Below, piece by piece: positions 26,939 through 37,193 of a stretch of DNA of 64,000 nucleotides. Each line of letters starts with the position of its first letter. Position 1 is the first letter of the stretch. The stretch is from Planctomycetaceae bacterium (GTDB lineage Bacteria > Planctomycetota > Phycisphaerae > Tepidisphaerales > Tepidisphaeraceae). The DNA is taken from the NCBI GenBank assembly GCA_027487775.1, contig JAIYCY010000025.1:397692-461691 (forward strand). Direction: 5' to 3'. The notes under the pieces were generated by a model that was not told the DNA's origin, did not search any database, and was given only the letters and a program-made list of their open reading frames with translations. Made by a program: the position numbers and the translations under genes.

Positions 26939-27117
26939 TCTCTACCCGCACCCCCCGCCGCACGCCAATATGCTACCGTCCGCAATCTCACGTCATCCTG
27001 AACGATTCCATGTGGATGACCCTAAACCCGACGGGATCGCATGCTGTCGATTGCGTGAAGAACCATCCGCGAGGGTCTGGGACCCCGGTCGGGATCCTTA
27101 CGCACATCTGCTGGGGT

Positions 27118-28035
27118 CTATTCATCTCGACCGGGCCATTGGGTCAGTGTGTTTTTCATTTGGTTGAGTTCGTCGGGGCTGAGTGGGTCGTTGTGATCGG
27201 AGCGGGTGCGTTCGATGACGGTGGTCGGGCCGACGTAGGCTTCGAGGACGCGTTTTTGATAGGCGTAGGGCACGACGCGATCGCGGCCGCTGATGATGAA
27301 GAGTGCCGGTGCTTTGGATCGCCGGGCGTTTGCGAGGCTATCGAGTTCGCCGGGCACCGCCAGCGAGATCGGACCGGCGAGCAGCCAAAGGTTCCACCAA
27401 CCAAACTCACCTCGAATCAACTGCGCAAGCGGCGGGGGATTTTTCAGCACCAGCCCCGCCACGTCCTCACGACGCCCCGCCACGCAAAGTGCCGCGGTCG
27501 TCCCCATGCTGGTCCCGTCCAGATAAATCGGTCGCTCGCCCGCCTCCCGTCGCATCGCGTCATAGACCTCGAGTGAACTCCGCGCAATCGACTTCAATCG
27601 TGCAGGCCCGTCGCTCCGGCCATACCCCGGATAATTGACCGCCCATATCTCCAGATCCTGCCCGTCCCACTCACGCCCCTTCCCCTCGATCACACGCTCG
27701 GCACGCGAGGCATTCCCCGTAAACACAAGAACGAAACCCTCGGCCGGCTCACGCGAATCAGGTCGCGTCCGCAACACCCAAACCTCGATCATCCGCCCGT
27801 CGCCCCATGCGATCGTCCGACGCTCGGCAGACGTGTCAATCGCACCCGTCGTCGGAAACAACGTCAACCGATCAATCATCGGAGAACACGATAGACCACC
27901 CACCAGCACGCCATACATCATGACCAAGCCCGCCACACGCCCAAGCCATCGCCCAAGCCATCGCCTTCCCAGCGTTCCGCGCCGTCCCAGCGGTCCGCGC
28001 CGTCCCACCTCCGATCGCACATCCATCTCACCCAT
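27118..28035 (-). CDS. Alpha/beta hydrolase, putative lipoprotein
   Basis: The 305-residue protein begins with an Arg-rich region and a hydrophobic stretch ending in LVGGLSC, a plausible lipobox. It then has an alpha/beta hydrolase fold: nucleophile elbow DGTSMGTTA, Asp in IISGRDRVVPYA and His in RSDHNDPLS. It belongs to the serine-hydrolase group related to BEM46/FrsA-like hydrolases. The substrate is unknown. ATG 28035 has GGAGGG eight bases upstream. The frame remains open further upstream over the MreC-like gene's end, but those residues are not needed. It is probably co-transcribed with the MreC-like gene. Confidence 0.78.
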   Translation of the reverse strand: MGEMDVRSEVGRRGPLGRRGTLGRRWLGRWLGRVAGLVMMYGVLVGGLSCSPMIDRLTLFPTTGAIDTSAERRTIAWGDGRMIEVWVLRTRPDSREPAEGFVLVFTGNASRAERVIEGKGREWDGQDLEIWAVNYPGYGRSDGPARLKSIARSSLEVYDAMRREAGERPIYLDGTSMGTTAALCVAGRREDVAGLVLKNPPPLAQLIRGEFGWWNLWLLAGPISLAVPGELDSLANARRSKAPALFIISGRDRVVPYAYQKRVLEAYVGPTTVIERTRSDHNDPLSPDELNQMKNTLTQWPGRDE

Positions 28036-28120
28036 CGCACAGCCCTCCCTGCACATTCGGACTATCGAATTGCCTAAAGATCCGCGAAGCGTCTTCGCGT
28101 TGCGGCCATCAATCTGACAT

Positions 28121-29002
28121 CTACTGTCCCACCCCGCCACTCACTCCGGCGTCGACCCACACGCTGCGCAGCGTCATGAGGTCCACCACGGGCTTGATCC
28201 GAACCTCCGCAAAGCCCGGCTGACCGATGCGCTCGGCGACGTAGCTGACCACACCGACGCGCTGGCCGGCGAAAATGCGATCCCAGTTCCCGCGATCGGT
28301 ATCCAGTACGGCCCAGTCGCCCGGCTTGAGTCCGCCGTCCTTGACTTCATTCCAGGTCAGTCCGTCGACGCTCATTTCGTTGCTGGCAGCGTCAAATCCT
28401 TCCACGGTTCGTGGATCGATCGGCAGTCGCATCGTCACGAGGTCCTGCCCGGGTGTTTGCTCGACACGGACGAAACTTGCCGTCAATTTGAATCCCCGGT
28501 CGGTCACGGTTCGAACGATCGCGCCCATGCCGCCCGGCGAGACGGTTTGGACGCGCCCCACGATGCCTGCGTCCGTCAGCACCACGGCATCTTCGAGGAC
28601 ATTCGATCCCACTCGACCGAGCCGCAGTTGCCCGCGACCACTTCCGGCCGGCCCGTTTACTCGGATCACCTGGAGGCGAGATTGCAGCGCTGCGCCGAAC
28701 TGTTCGCCCGCCCCTTCGCGTCGTTCGTATTCGCCCAGTCGCCCCTCGAGCGCCACCACCTGAACTTTCAATCGATCGACTTCCGCCCGCAGCATCTCGA
28801 CATCCGCGCCCGCAAGCGCCGGCGCGACGGGAACGTTGGGCTGCCTCGCCTCTTCGGCAAAAGACCGGATCGGCCACATCGCGGGCGCGACGACAAAGCC
28901 CAAGCTCGCCGCGACGCGGGATTGCAGGGATCGGGGCAGAACGCTTCCTATCAGCGCCAACACCATCAGCATCGCCACGATCTGTTGATTCCGAGCGTTC
29001 AC
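28121..29002 (-). CDS. mreC: MreC-like cell-shape protein
   Basis: The 293-residue protein has an N-terminal membrane helix (residues about 7-24), a coiled coil (MLRAEVDRLKVQVVALEGRL) and two beta-barrel segments with MreC features: VVLTDAGIVGRVQTVSPGGMGAIVRTVTD, then LKPGDWAVLDTDRG and RVGVVSYV. MreC links the cytoskeleton to periplasmic peptidoglycan synthesis. It is not accompanied by mreB, mreD or rodA in this window. The start is GTG 29002. Sequence similarity is moderate, so MreC-like is the safer name. Confidence 0.65.
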   Translation of the reverse strand: MNARNQQIVAMLMVLALIGSVLPRSLQSRVAASLGFVVAPAMWPIRSFAEEARQPNVPVAPALAGADVEMLRAEVDRLKVQVVALEGRLGEYERREGAGEQFGAALQSRLQVIRVNGPAGSGRGQLRLGRVGSNVLEDAVVLTDAGIVGRVQTVSPGGMGAIVRTVTDRGFKLTASFVRVEQTPGQDLVTMRLPIDPRTVEGFDAASNEMSVDGLTWNEVKDGGLKPGDWAVLDTDRGNWDRIFAGQRVGVVSYVAERIGQPGFAEVRIKPVVDLMTLRSVWVDAGVSGGVGQ

Positions 29003-29139
29003 GCCTGCAGTGTCGCCTGTGGTCCGCCGCTTGGCCAGTCCGACGGGCCTTCAATCTTCAATCGATTTGGCGCTTCTTTCCTCGCGTCTGGAATCCGATA
29101 CTATGATTGCAGAGATCAGTACACGGAGATTCATTCGTC

Positions 29140-29700
29140 ATGCTCGACACGCAAGCCCTGCCCGACAACGTCCTGACCACGAACCTGAAGAAGGTCGTCA
29201 ACTGGGCACGCAAAAACAGTCTTTGGCCGATGCCGTTCGCGACCGCGTGCTGCGGGATTGAATTGATGGCCACCGCTTCGTCGCGTTACGACCTTGCCCG
29301 CTTTGGCGCGGAGGCGATGCGATTCAGTCCGCGTCAGGCCGACCTGATGATCGTCGCCGGCCGGGTGGGGATAAAGATGATGCCTGTGCTGCAGCACATT
29401 TATCAGCAGATGTCCGAGCCGAAGTGGGTCATCTCGATGGGCGCTTGTGCCAGCACGGGCGGGGTTTTTGACGCGTACGCCACCGTCCAGGGCATCGATC
29501 AGTTTTTGCCCGTCGATGTCTACGTCCCCGGATGCCCGCCGCGGCCTGAGACGCTGATCGAAGGGATCATGGCCCTGCAGCGGATCATCGAGAGCGAAGG
29601 CCTGCCCCAAACCGCTCGCCGTCGCGCGCTGCAGATCGCCATCGAACCCACCCACCAGCCGCGCCCGCAGCCGATCACGGTCGGCGGACGTCAGGTGTGA
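29140..29700 (+). CDS. nuoB: NADH-quinone oxidoreductase subunit B
   Basis: NuoB carries the N2 [4Fe-4S] cluster that passes electrons to quinone in complex I. All expected ligands are visible: the Cys pair in [12 protein letters not shown], one in [10 protein letters not shown] and one in [10 protein letters not shown]. The 186-residue length is typical. ATG 29140 is chosen over a TTG at 29107; a GGAG lies 11 bases upstream. Unlike the usual 14-gene nuo operon, no other subunit is beside it. The neighbours are MreC-like (divergent) and a GT39-like gene (convergent). Confidence 0.94.
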   Translation: MLDTQALPDNVLTTNLKKVVNWARKNSLWPMPFATACCGIELMATASSRYDLARFGAEAMRFSPRQADLMIVAGRVGIKMMPVLQHIYQQMSEPKWVISMGACASTGGVFDAYATVQGIDQFLPVDVYVPGCPPRPETLIEGIMALQRIIESEGLPQTARRRALQIAIEPTHQPRPQPITVGGRQV

Positions 29701-29793
29701 GTGACACCAGCGGATGTTGATTCACCTGCGACTGTTTAATCCTCAGCGGTAGCTTTGTCGCATGTGTATATCGGGTAAGTCGACGTCTTCTCG

Positions 29794-31536
29794 TCAATCC
29801 CTATGCACACTTTGCACGACCGGTCCGACCGCACGGTTCCACCGATTCAGCCGCCAGCTAATCTCCTCACCCCACTGCCACGATCTCAGCTGCGACGAAA
29901 GATTTGAGGGGTAGATGAAAATCTTCGGATCCTCGCGCGTCGCATTGAGGTTTTGCGAGGGTTCGGGTCCGAGAGCGGCTTGACGGGGATAAAGAATCAG
30001 TTCTCTTTCGAACACATCAACAGGCGGCAACGACCACGGCGCTGGTTCGTAATAGATGCCTATGCGATTTGAAAGTGGTTGCGTTGCAGGGCTTTCGTGT
30101 GTGTCACTCAGTCGTATCGGCATGTATTCAGATCGACTTCCGATGAATACCGCCGTAACGACCCAAAAAGCGATCGTCCAGACCGTTGTCCACGCTCCGT
30201 CCCTGAGCATCCACGCCAAGCCCAGACTCGCGGAAGCCGACAAAATCAGGCCGAATCGCGCGTACTCCATGGGCTTTCCGCCCGCGAGCATCACAAAGAC
30301 CACGGTCGCGATGGTCGCGGTGGGCAATACGAGCAACCACCCGCTCACCCGCGCCAAATCCGTCGACCTTGGCATACCTTTTCTGACCCAACCCCAAAGC
30401 CCGATCACAACTGCTGTGAGTAGGACCGTCAGCATGTGATCCATTCCCGATCGGAGGATCAGAACCGCGTGCATCAGCGATCGCCCAATTCCGCTCGTCC
30501 CGTACATCGCCGCCGAGTTGCCGAGATTGCTTGCCACCAGGTCAGGTCTGAAGAGCGTATTGAAGACGAGAAACGGATTGGACACGACGAAAGTCACAGC
30601 GCCCGCCGCGCTCGCGATCATGAATGCTTGCCATGCTGCTCGACGGGATTCTTTCGACGTCCCCCGTCCGAGCCATGCCATCGTTGGCACGATCAGCGCC
30701 GCCCACACCGCGCTCAATACCATCGCCCCTGCCCCGCCTGCGATGATGCCCGTCAGGATCGCCCACCGCAGGCCGCGCCGATGTTCCTGGCGCGCGTCGA
30801 TCCATTTCCACCCACACACGCACGCAACCAGCATCATCGCACAGCCCGCCAGATGCGGCTTGGCCTCCTGTGCGCTGGCCATCACCATCGGCGAGGTCGC
30901 AAAGAGCATCGCGATCCCCACACTCACCCAACCGCGGCCCGTCATCCGCAATGCCATCCACGTCAAACACAACACCGCGACGCATCCCCAAAAGACCGAA
31001 TAAAGCCGCGCGACGACATAAAATCGTCCGAAGGCTTCCGGATGATCGAGGTAGTACGCCCGATCCGATTTCAATTCGATCACGCCTAAAAAATCGCCCA
31101 CCTTCAGCAATGCGCCGACCGGATACATCCACAGCCCGCCGTACTGATACAAACGCGGGTCCAGTCGATCGATGCCGTCCCGCCCCGCCATTTCCGCGAG
31201 TGACTTGAACTGAATGAACTCGTCCGGCTGTCGACTCATCAGCCGATACCGCTGGATGATCTCGGCGCGTTGTCGGTCGGTCGCGTTCACCACGATCGGT
31301 TGGCTTCGATCGAGAATCGGGTTCGCATCGACGTCCGCGCCGCGCGTGCTCGAGTTTTGCGATATCGTCGCGTCGTCGCTTTCGAGCAGCGCGAGAATCT
31401 CCTCGCCGGTCCAGGGCGTGCGATCCCCGAACAATTGACGATCGATGTTTCGCGAAGGAAGTCCCCAATCGATGCCCGGCAGATAGATCGCCAGTGCGAA
31501 CAGGCAGGAGAAGATCAGGTAATGACTCCGCAACAT
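29794..31536 (-). CDS. Multi-spanning membrane protein, GT39/ArnT-like glycosyltransferase
   Basis: The 580-residue protein has roughly ten hydrophobic segments and an N-terminal signal-anchor (LRSHYLIFSCLFALAIYLPG). The layout, with an early periplasmic loop containing acidic residues (IDWGLPSR... near FGDRTPWTGEEI) and many following helices, resembles polyprenyl-phosphate sugar-dependent GT-C enzymes of the PMT/ArnT type. No catalytic assignment is certain. ATG 31536 is preferred; the frame extends to 31668 but would cross the divergent ATP synthase gene start. Only 23 bp separate the two starts. Confidence 0.6.
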   Translation of the reverse strand: MLRSHYLIFSCLFALAIYLPGIDWGLPSRNIDRQLFGDRTPWTGEEILALLESDDATISQNSSTRGADVDANPILDRSQPIVVNATDRQRAEIIQRYRLMSRQPDEFIQFKSLAEMAGRDGIDRLDPRLYQYGGLWMYPVGALLKVGDFLGVIELKSDRAYYLDHPEAFGRFYVVARLYSVFWGCVAVLCLTWMALRMTGRGWVSVGIAMLFATSPMVMASAQEAKPHLAGCAMMLVACVCGWKWIDARQEHRRGLRWAILTGIIAGGAGAMVLSAVWAALIVPTMAWLGRGTSKESRRAAWQAFMIASAAGAVTFVVSNPFLVFNTLFRPDLVASNLGNSAAMYGTSGIGRSLMHAVLILRSGMDHMLTVLLTAVVIGLWGWVRKGMPRSTDLARVSGWLLVLPTATIATVVFVMLAGGKPMEYARFGLILSASASLGLAWMLRDGAWTTVWTIAFWVVTAVFIGSRSEYMPIRLSDTHESPATQPLSNRIGIYYEPAPWSLPPVDVFERELILYPRQAALGPEPSQNLNATREDPKIFIYPSNLSSQLRSWQWGEEISWRLNRWNRAVGPVVQSVHRD

Positions 31537-31559
31537 CTCGGGCTGAGTTTGACCCCGCC

Positions 31560-32054
31560 ATGTCGGTGGGTCAAAATCTTGCGGTGTCAAAACCGATCGA
31601 GCCAGATCCGAGCAGAGCGAAAGCCGATACGACCGCCGATCGCGGCGGAGGCGAATCGTCGCGGGCATCGGATGACTTGCGCGAATCGGTGGAGGAGATT
31701 CATCGATCTTTGGATGAGGTTCGCGAGACGGTGGGCGCGCTCGACAGCCCCGCCGAGGCTCGGGCGAAGTTCGAGCAGTTGCAACACCGATCGAACGCGA
31801 GTGGGCCGGCCATTGGTTCGACGCTTCCGTCGCGTGGACGGCCCGCGGGGATGCCGGTGTTGTTGCAGCTTTTCGGGCTGGGCTTTGAGCTGATTTCTTA
31901 CATCATCGCAGCCACGCTGCTCGGTTGGGGCGTGGGTTATCTGCTCGGCAACACGCGGATAGGTCTGCTCGTCGGCATCGTCATCGGCGCGATCATCGGG
32001 ATGATCCAGATGGTGAGGTCGGCCTATCGTTTGACGGAGCCGAAGGCACGATGA
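31560..32054 (+). CDS. AtpZ/AtpI-family ATP synthase accessory protein
   Basis: The 164-residue protein has a hydrophilic N-terminal half with a helical segment (DLRESVEEIHRSLDEVRETV). Two C-terminal transmembrane helices follow (LGFELISYIIAATLLGWGVGYLL and IGLLVGIVIGAIIGMIQMV) with the Gly-rich pattern of the AtpZ/AtpI family. These proteins assist c-ring assembly or Mg/Ca transport. It overlaps the next gene by an ATGA junction and heads the F-type ATP synthase operon. The N-terminal extension is longer than usual for AtpZ. Confidence 0.78.
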   Translation: MSVGQNLAVSKPIEPDPSRAKADTTADRGGGESSRASDDLRESVEEIHRSLDEVRETVGALDSPAEARAKFEQLQHRSNASGPAIGSTLPSRGRPAGMPVLLQLFGLGFELISYIIAATLLGWGVGYLLGNTRIGLLVGIVIGAIIGMIQMVRSAYRLTEPKAR

Positions 32055-32491
32055 ACACAACGCCACCTAAAGTCGCCCCATCCCCGTCCGAGCCGATTTG
32101 GAAGCTGCCTGCATTTGTATTTGGGATTTTGGTGGTGGTGGGCGTGGTGGGTTCGTTGGTGCTGTTGCTGGTCAATCGCGTGGACATTTGGCGTGGATTC
32201 GGGGCGGCGTGGGTGTCGGTGTTGTTGGCACAGTTGGTGTCGATTCCGGTGATTTTGCTTTCGGCGCGTGGTGATGCGAGGAAGATGGTGGGCGGACTGA
32301 TGGCGGCATCCGGGGTGCGGCTAATTGTCGCAGTGGCTGGCGTGTTGCTGGCGGTGGTGGTGGGAAAGTTCCCGCCGGTGCCCAGCTTATTCTCACTTGT
32401 GGCGGTTTACCTGCCGGTTTTGGCGGCGGAAACATGGATGCTGGCAAGGCCCGGTCCCCGGAAATCCTCTCCGGGCGGGGGCAAAACCTGA
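32051..32491 (+). CDS. ATP synthase subunit I-like membrane protein
   Basis: The 146-residue protein has four hydrophobic segments, starting with AFVFGILVVVGVVGSLVLLL, which fits AtpI-type proteins encoded between AtpZ and subunit a. Its ATG overlaps the preceding stop codon (ATGA), implying coupled translation. The sequence itself is weakly conserved, so the name rests on topology and position in the operon. The end of this gene precedes atpB by 67 bp. Confidence 0.7.
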   Translation: MNTTPPKVAPSPSEPIWKLPAFVFGILVVVGVVGSLVLLLVNRVDIWRGFGAAWVSVLLAQLVSIPVILLSARGDARKMVGGLMAASGVRLIVAVAGVLLAVVVGKFPPVPSLFSLVAVYLPVLAAETWMLARPGPRKSSPGGGKT

Positions 32492-32558
32492 ATCCGCCTG
32501 TTTCCAGCGCGTCCGGACTGGCGAGACTTTTCCCCGTCGATATTATTCCACGTCCCTG

Positions 32559-33497
32559 ATGAGCCTATTCAACTTCCATCCACCGGTTCTGGCAGCGGAC
32601 AGCCCGCTCACGAAAGTCCTCGACCATGTTCAGGTCGGGAGTGGCTTTGCCATTGTGACCAACCACATGATTTTGATGGCGGTCACCGGATTGATCATGC
32701 TGTTGGTCTTTCCGGTCGTGGCTGCCGCGTATCGGAAGAACATGGTCCCGTCGGGGCTCGCCGGCTTTGTGGAAACGATCCTCACGTACCTGCGTGATCA
32801 AGTCTGTCGTCCACTGCTAGGCGATGCCACTGATAAGTTCATGCCTTATCTGTGGACGATGTTTTTCTTCATTTTGATCAACAATCTTCTGGGTCTTCTG
32901 CCGCTTTACGAGCTCACATACTTTTTGACCAAGCCATTCGGGCTTTATCCGGTCTATGGGACCGCAACGGGGAATTTGGGCGTGACGGGCGCGCTGGCGG
33001 TCACCGCGTTCTTTGTGATTCAGGGTTACGCGTTGAAGAAGAACGGCATCGGCGCTTATCTAAGCCATCTCACCGGTGGGACCCCGCCGATCCTCTGGCC
33101 GATCATGGTTCCGATCGAATTGCTTGGATTGTTCATCAAGCCGTTCGCGTTGACGATGCGTTTGTTCGCCAACATGTTTGCAGGCGGGCTGGTGCTGAAG
33201 CTGATCATGGGTTTTGTGCCGCTCGCATTGGTCGGGATGGGTCTGGCTGGAGCGATTGGGGTTGCGATCCCGGTGATTTTTGCATCGGTGGCTTTGACGA
33301 TGCTGAAGCTTTTGGTGGCGTTGCTGCAGGCATTCATTTTCGTCTTCCTGACCACGATCTTCATCGCCCAGATGGCAGAGAGCCATGACCACGATCATGA
33401 CCATGAACACGGTCACGAACATGGTCACGGCGAAGGTCACGGTCAAGGCGAAGCCCACGGGCATGCCAAGGCCGGACATGCCAAGGCGGGCCACTGA
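32559..33497 (+). CDS. atpB: ATP synthase F0 subunit a, with His-rich C-terminal tail
   Basis: Subunit a forms the two proton half-channels beside the c-ring. The 312-residue protein has the expected transmembrane helices and the essential Arg in FALTMRLFANMFAGG. The late helix has LLVALLQAFIFVFLTTIF. After the last helix comes a tail of about 37 residues with 13 His alternating with Asp, Glu, Gly and Lys (33383-33497), not part of the normal family. It could bind metal ions or buffer protons; that is inference. ATG 32559 begins MSLFNFHPPVL. Confidence 0.95.
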   Translation: MSLFNFHPPVLAADSPLTKVLDHVQVGSGFAIVTNHMILMAVTGLIMLLVFPVVAAAYRKNMVPSGLAGFVETILTYLRDQVCRPLLGDATDKFMPYLWTMFFFILINNLLGLLPLYELTYFLTKPFGLYPVYGTATGNLGVTGALAVTAFFVIQGYALKKNGIGAYLSHLTGGTPPILWPIMVPIELLGLFIKPFALTMRLFANMFAGGLVLKLIMGFVPLALVGMGLAGAIGVAIPVIFASVALTMLKLLVALLQAFIFVFLTTIFIAQMAESHDHDHDHEHGHEHGHGEGHGQGEAHGHAKAGHAKAGH

Positions 33498-33650
33498 TCG
33501 CAGGAGATTGGGAAGTAAGTTGAGTGTCGTTTTGCGGAGATGCGAGAGAGACATGAACGAAACATCATCATGTCATGGCGTACCGTTGCGAGTGACGGAT
33601 TGCCTGCAGGTCTCGAGCCTGGGTTGACATGCGACTGGGAAGTGCTCAGT

Positions 33651-33729
33651 CGATCCCCGCCTCGCCGGGAAGGGTGTCTGCCCCTGATTCGCAGGCAAAG
33701 GGCTTCCCGATCCGGCCCGGAATGGATCG
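33651..33729 (+). promoter_or_regulatory. Structured leader between atpB and atpE
   Basis: Nested complementary segments suggest an RNA fold: CGATCC (33651) with GGATCG (33724), GGGAAG (33667) with CTTCCC (33703), and CTGC (33678) with GCAG (33691). It lies in a 254-bp gap, unusually long inside an atp operon, and ends 22 bases before atpE. It may tune c-subunit output or mRNA processing; no fold energy was computed. Confidence 0.45.
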
Positions 33730-33751
33730 GAACGTTTGAAGGAATACGCAC

Positions 33752-34093
33752 ATGAAGAAGATTCTCGCGTTGGCCCTCCTGGCCATGCTCGTGCTGCCCG
33801 CCATCAGCTTTGGTCAGACCGCCGAAGCCGGCGCAGCAGCGGTTGATTCGATCAACACCAGTTTCAGCGGCAAGGGCCTTGCGATGCTTGGCGCTGGCAT
33901 CGGCATTGGTCTGGCGGTTCTGGGTGGTGGCAAGGGCATTGGCATGATCGGCTCGCACGCCGTCGACGCCATCGCCCGTCAGCCTGAAGCCGCTGGCGAC
34001 ATCCGTCAGGGCATGATCCTGACCGCCGCCTTCGTGGAAGGTCTTGGTCTGGTCGGCGCGGTGTTCTGCCTCGCCTTCGCATTCCTGATCTGA
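33752..34093 (+). CDS. atpE: ATP synthase F0 subunit c, with signal peptide
   Basis: The c subunit forms the rotating ring. The 113-residue product is longer than usual (about 80) because of an N-terminal cleavable signal-like segment (MKKILALALLAMLVLPAISFGQ). The hairpin follows: a Gly-rich first helix (AMLGAGIGIGLAVLGGGKGIG), the polar loop with AIARQPEA, and the second helix with the ion-binding Glu in AAFVEGLGLVG. The residues after this Glu do not match the sodium-type ligand set, so protons are the likely coupling ion. AAGGAA eight bases upstream supports ATG 33752. Confidence 0.94.
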   Translation: MKKILALALLAMLVLPAISFGQTAEAGAAAVDSINTSFSGKGLAMLGAGIGIGLAVLGGGKGIGMIGSHAVDAIARQPEAAGDIRQGMILTAAFVEGLGLVGAVFCLAFAFLI

Positions 34094-34117
34094 TGTGGAT
34101 GTATAGAGCATTGTGCC

Positions 34118-34143
34118 CGTCGCGCCGTGAAAGCGGAGCGACG
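34118..34143 (+). promoter_or_regulatory. Intercistronic hairpin between atpE and atpF
   Basis: CGTCGC (34118) pairs with GCGACG (34138). A second stem, CCTCAAG with CTTGGGG, follows at about 34152-34173. Such structures 3' of atpE may protect the c-subunit message or slow ribosomes before atpF. There is no long T-run typical of a strong terminator. Confidence 0.4.
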
Positions 34144-34216
34144 CGGTTTTGCCTCAAGGTCTTTTTCTTGGGGAATGGTCCGTCAAGCTGATCGATACCG
34201 GTTTGGAGATCCCTTC

Positions 34217-34825
34217 ATGAAACTCAATCGCCTCGCCCAAGTCTGCTGCCTCACCGTCGCGGTCACTGCAAGCCTCGCTCTGGCTGCCGATCCAGCTTCG
34301 GATCACTCCAGCGACGCTGCAGCGCCGAGCTTCATCACGCAGACGCTCGTCGCGGGCGTGACTGCGATGATCATCTTTTTGCTCTCGTTGATCATCCTCG
34401 GCAAGTTTGCGTGGAAGCCGATCATCGCGGGCCTGAACGGGCGTGAGCAGCGGATCCGCTCGGACATCGACCGCGCCGAGCAGGCCCGCGTGCAGGCCGA
34501 GGCGCTGCTCAGTAACTACAAGAAGCAGGTGGCCAACGCCGACGCCGAGGTTCGCGAGAAGCTGGCGACGGCACAAAAGGACGCCGAGGCCGTGGCGGCG
34601 CGATTGAAGATGCAGGCACAGACGGAGATCGAAGACATGAAAAAGCGTGCCGCCGCGGACATCGATTCCGCCCGCATCGCAGCGATCGCGCAGCTCCGTC
34701 AGGAGTCCGCCCAGCTCGGTACCACGATCGCTTCGAAGATCCTGAAGCGCAACATCACCGACGTCGATCAGGCCGAGCTCATTCGTTCCAGCCTCGAAGA
34801 GCTCACCAGCACCGCCCGCCGTTGA
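34217..34825 (+). CDS. atpF: ATP synthase F0 subunit b, with signal peptide
   Basis: Subunit b is the peripheral stalk. The 202-residue protein has an N-terminal signal-like stretch (CCLTVAVTASLALAADP), a membrane helix (TAMIIFLLSLIILGKFAW) with the KPI motif of b subunits, and a long charged coiled coil rich in Ala, Glu, Gln and Arg. A GGAG eight bases upstream supports ATG 34217. Presence of a signal peptide in both b and c parallels other planctomycete ATP synthases, but that parallel is from memory. Confidence 0.92.
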   Translation: MKLNRLAQVCCLTVAVTASLALAADPASDHSSDAAAPSFITQTLVAGVTAMIIFLLSLIILGKFAWKPIIAGLNGREQRIRSDIDRAEQARVQAEALLSNYKKQVANADAEVREKLATAQKDAEAVAARLKMQAQTEIEDMKKRAAADIDSARIAAIAQLRQESAQLGTTIASKILKRNITDVDQAELIRSSLEELTSTARR

Positions 34826-34931
34826 GTTGAGTGGAGCAGAAGCATCAAAGCGTTCCCGAGATCACCATGACAGTCCTGCTCAGGCGTATGATCTAACCAA
34901 ACAGACACGCGACCCAAGGAACCCCCAACCG

Positions 34932-35483
34932 ATGTCCGCCACCCTCCCAAGTCCATCCGCCCGAGCCTACGCCGAGGCCCTGCTGGAGCTTGCCGACGAG
35001 CGTCAGCAGCTCCACGGCATCGCCGACGATGTGCGTTCGCTCGGGGAGACCGTTCACAACAGTCCCGAGCTTCGGGCGTTTTTCGCTCATCCGGGCATCA
35101 CCGACGCCGAGCGCGAGCAACTCATCGATCGCACGCTCGCCCCGTCGCTGAACCCGCTTCTCTCCAGTTTCCTCAAGCTGCTCTCCAGCAAGGGCAAGCT
35201 CGGCGAGATTGAACCGATCAGCCGCGCGTTTGCTGCGATGTATGACGAGAAGCTCGGCAAGTCGACGGTGGAAATCACCGTCGCCAAGCCATTGATGACA
35301 GGCGATCTCGAATTGGTCCGCCAGAAGATCAGCACCGCGATTCGTCGCGAGGCGCGGATCAATCAGAAGGTTGATCCCGAGATCATCGGCGGGATTGTCA
35401 TCCGCGTCGGCGATCAACTCATCGACGGTTCGGTTCGCGCCCAGCTCGATGCCGTACAATCCAGGCTCTTAAACGCCCGCTAA
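34932..35483 (+). CDS. atpH: ATP synthase F1 subunit delta
   Basis: Delta caps F1 and ties it to the b stalk. The 183-residue protein has the helical N-terminal domain (ARAYAEALLELADERQQL to FFAHPGI) and the C-terminal signature EIIGGIVIRVGDQLIDGSVRAQL. ATG 34932 precedes the conserved start; the frame upstream to 34827 encodes unrelated residues. It is 106 bp after atpF and 51 bp before atpA. Confidence 0.93.
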   Translation: MSATLPSPSARAYAEALLELADERQQLHGIADDVRSLGETVHNSPELRAFFAHPGITDAEREQLIDRTLAPSLNPLLSSFLKLLSSKGKLGEIEPISRAFAAMYDEKLGKSTVEITVAKPLMTGDLELVRQKISTAIRREARINQKVDPEIIGGIVIRVGDQLIDGSVRAQLDAVQSRLLNAR

Positions 35484-35534
35484 TCCCCCTACCTGACAAC
35501 TAACCCCAACCACTAACCACCAACCAGAGCAACC

Positions 35535-37055
<1,521 letters not shown>

Positions 37056-37101
37056 TCGCAAGAGCGGCATCGGCAATCACAGCCGCATCATCCCCTCGAA
37101 C

Positions 37102-37140
37102 AAGTGCCAGTGGAGATCATCCGCTGGCACTTCTTCATTT
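37102..37140 (+). terminator. Rho-independent-like terminator after atpA
   Basis: AAGTGCCAG (37102-37110) and CTGGCACTT (37124-37132) form a perfect 9-bp stem with a 13-nt loop, followed by the T-rich TTCTTCATTTCTTC. It lies 46 bp after the atpA stop and marks the end of the atp operon. Confidence 0.72.
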
Positions 37141-37193
37141 CTTCACGGCGTTGCCACTTTCCTCTTTTCGCCTGCGCGGGTACACCATCGGGC

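Noticed and set aside
33752-34093. Sodium-coupled c subunit
   Set aside because: The ion-binding Glu is followed by Gly-Leu-Gly and not the Ser/Thr-type ligands of sodium rotors, so proton coupling is more likely.
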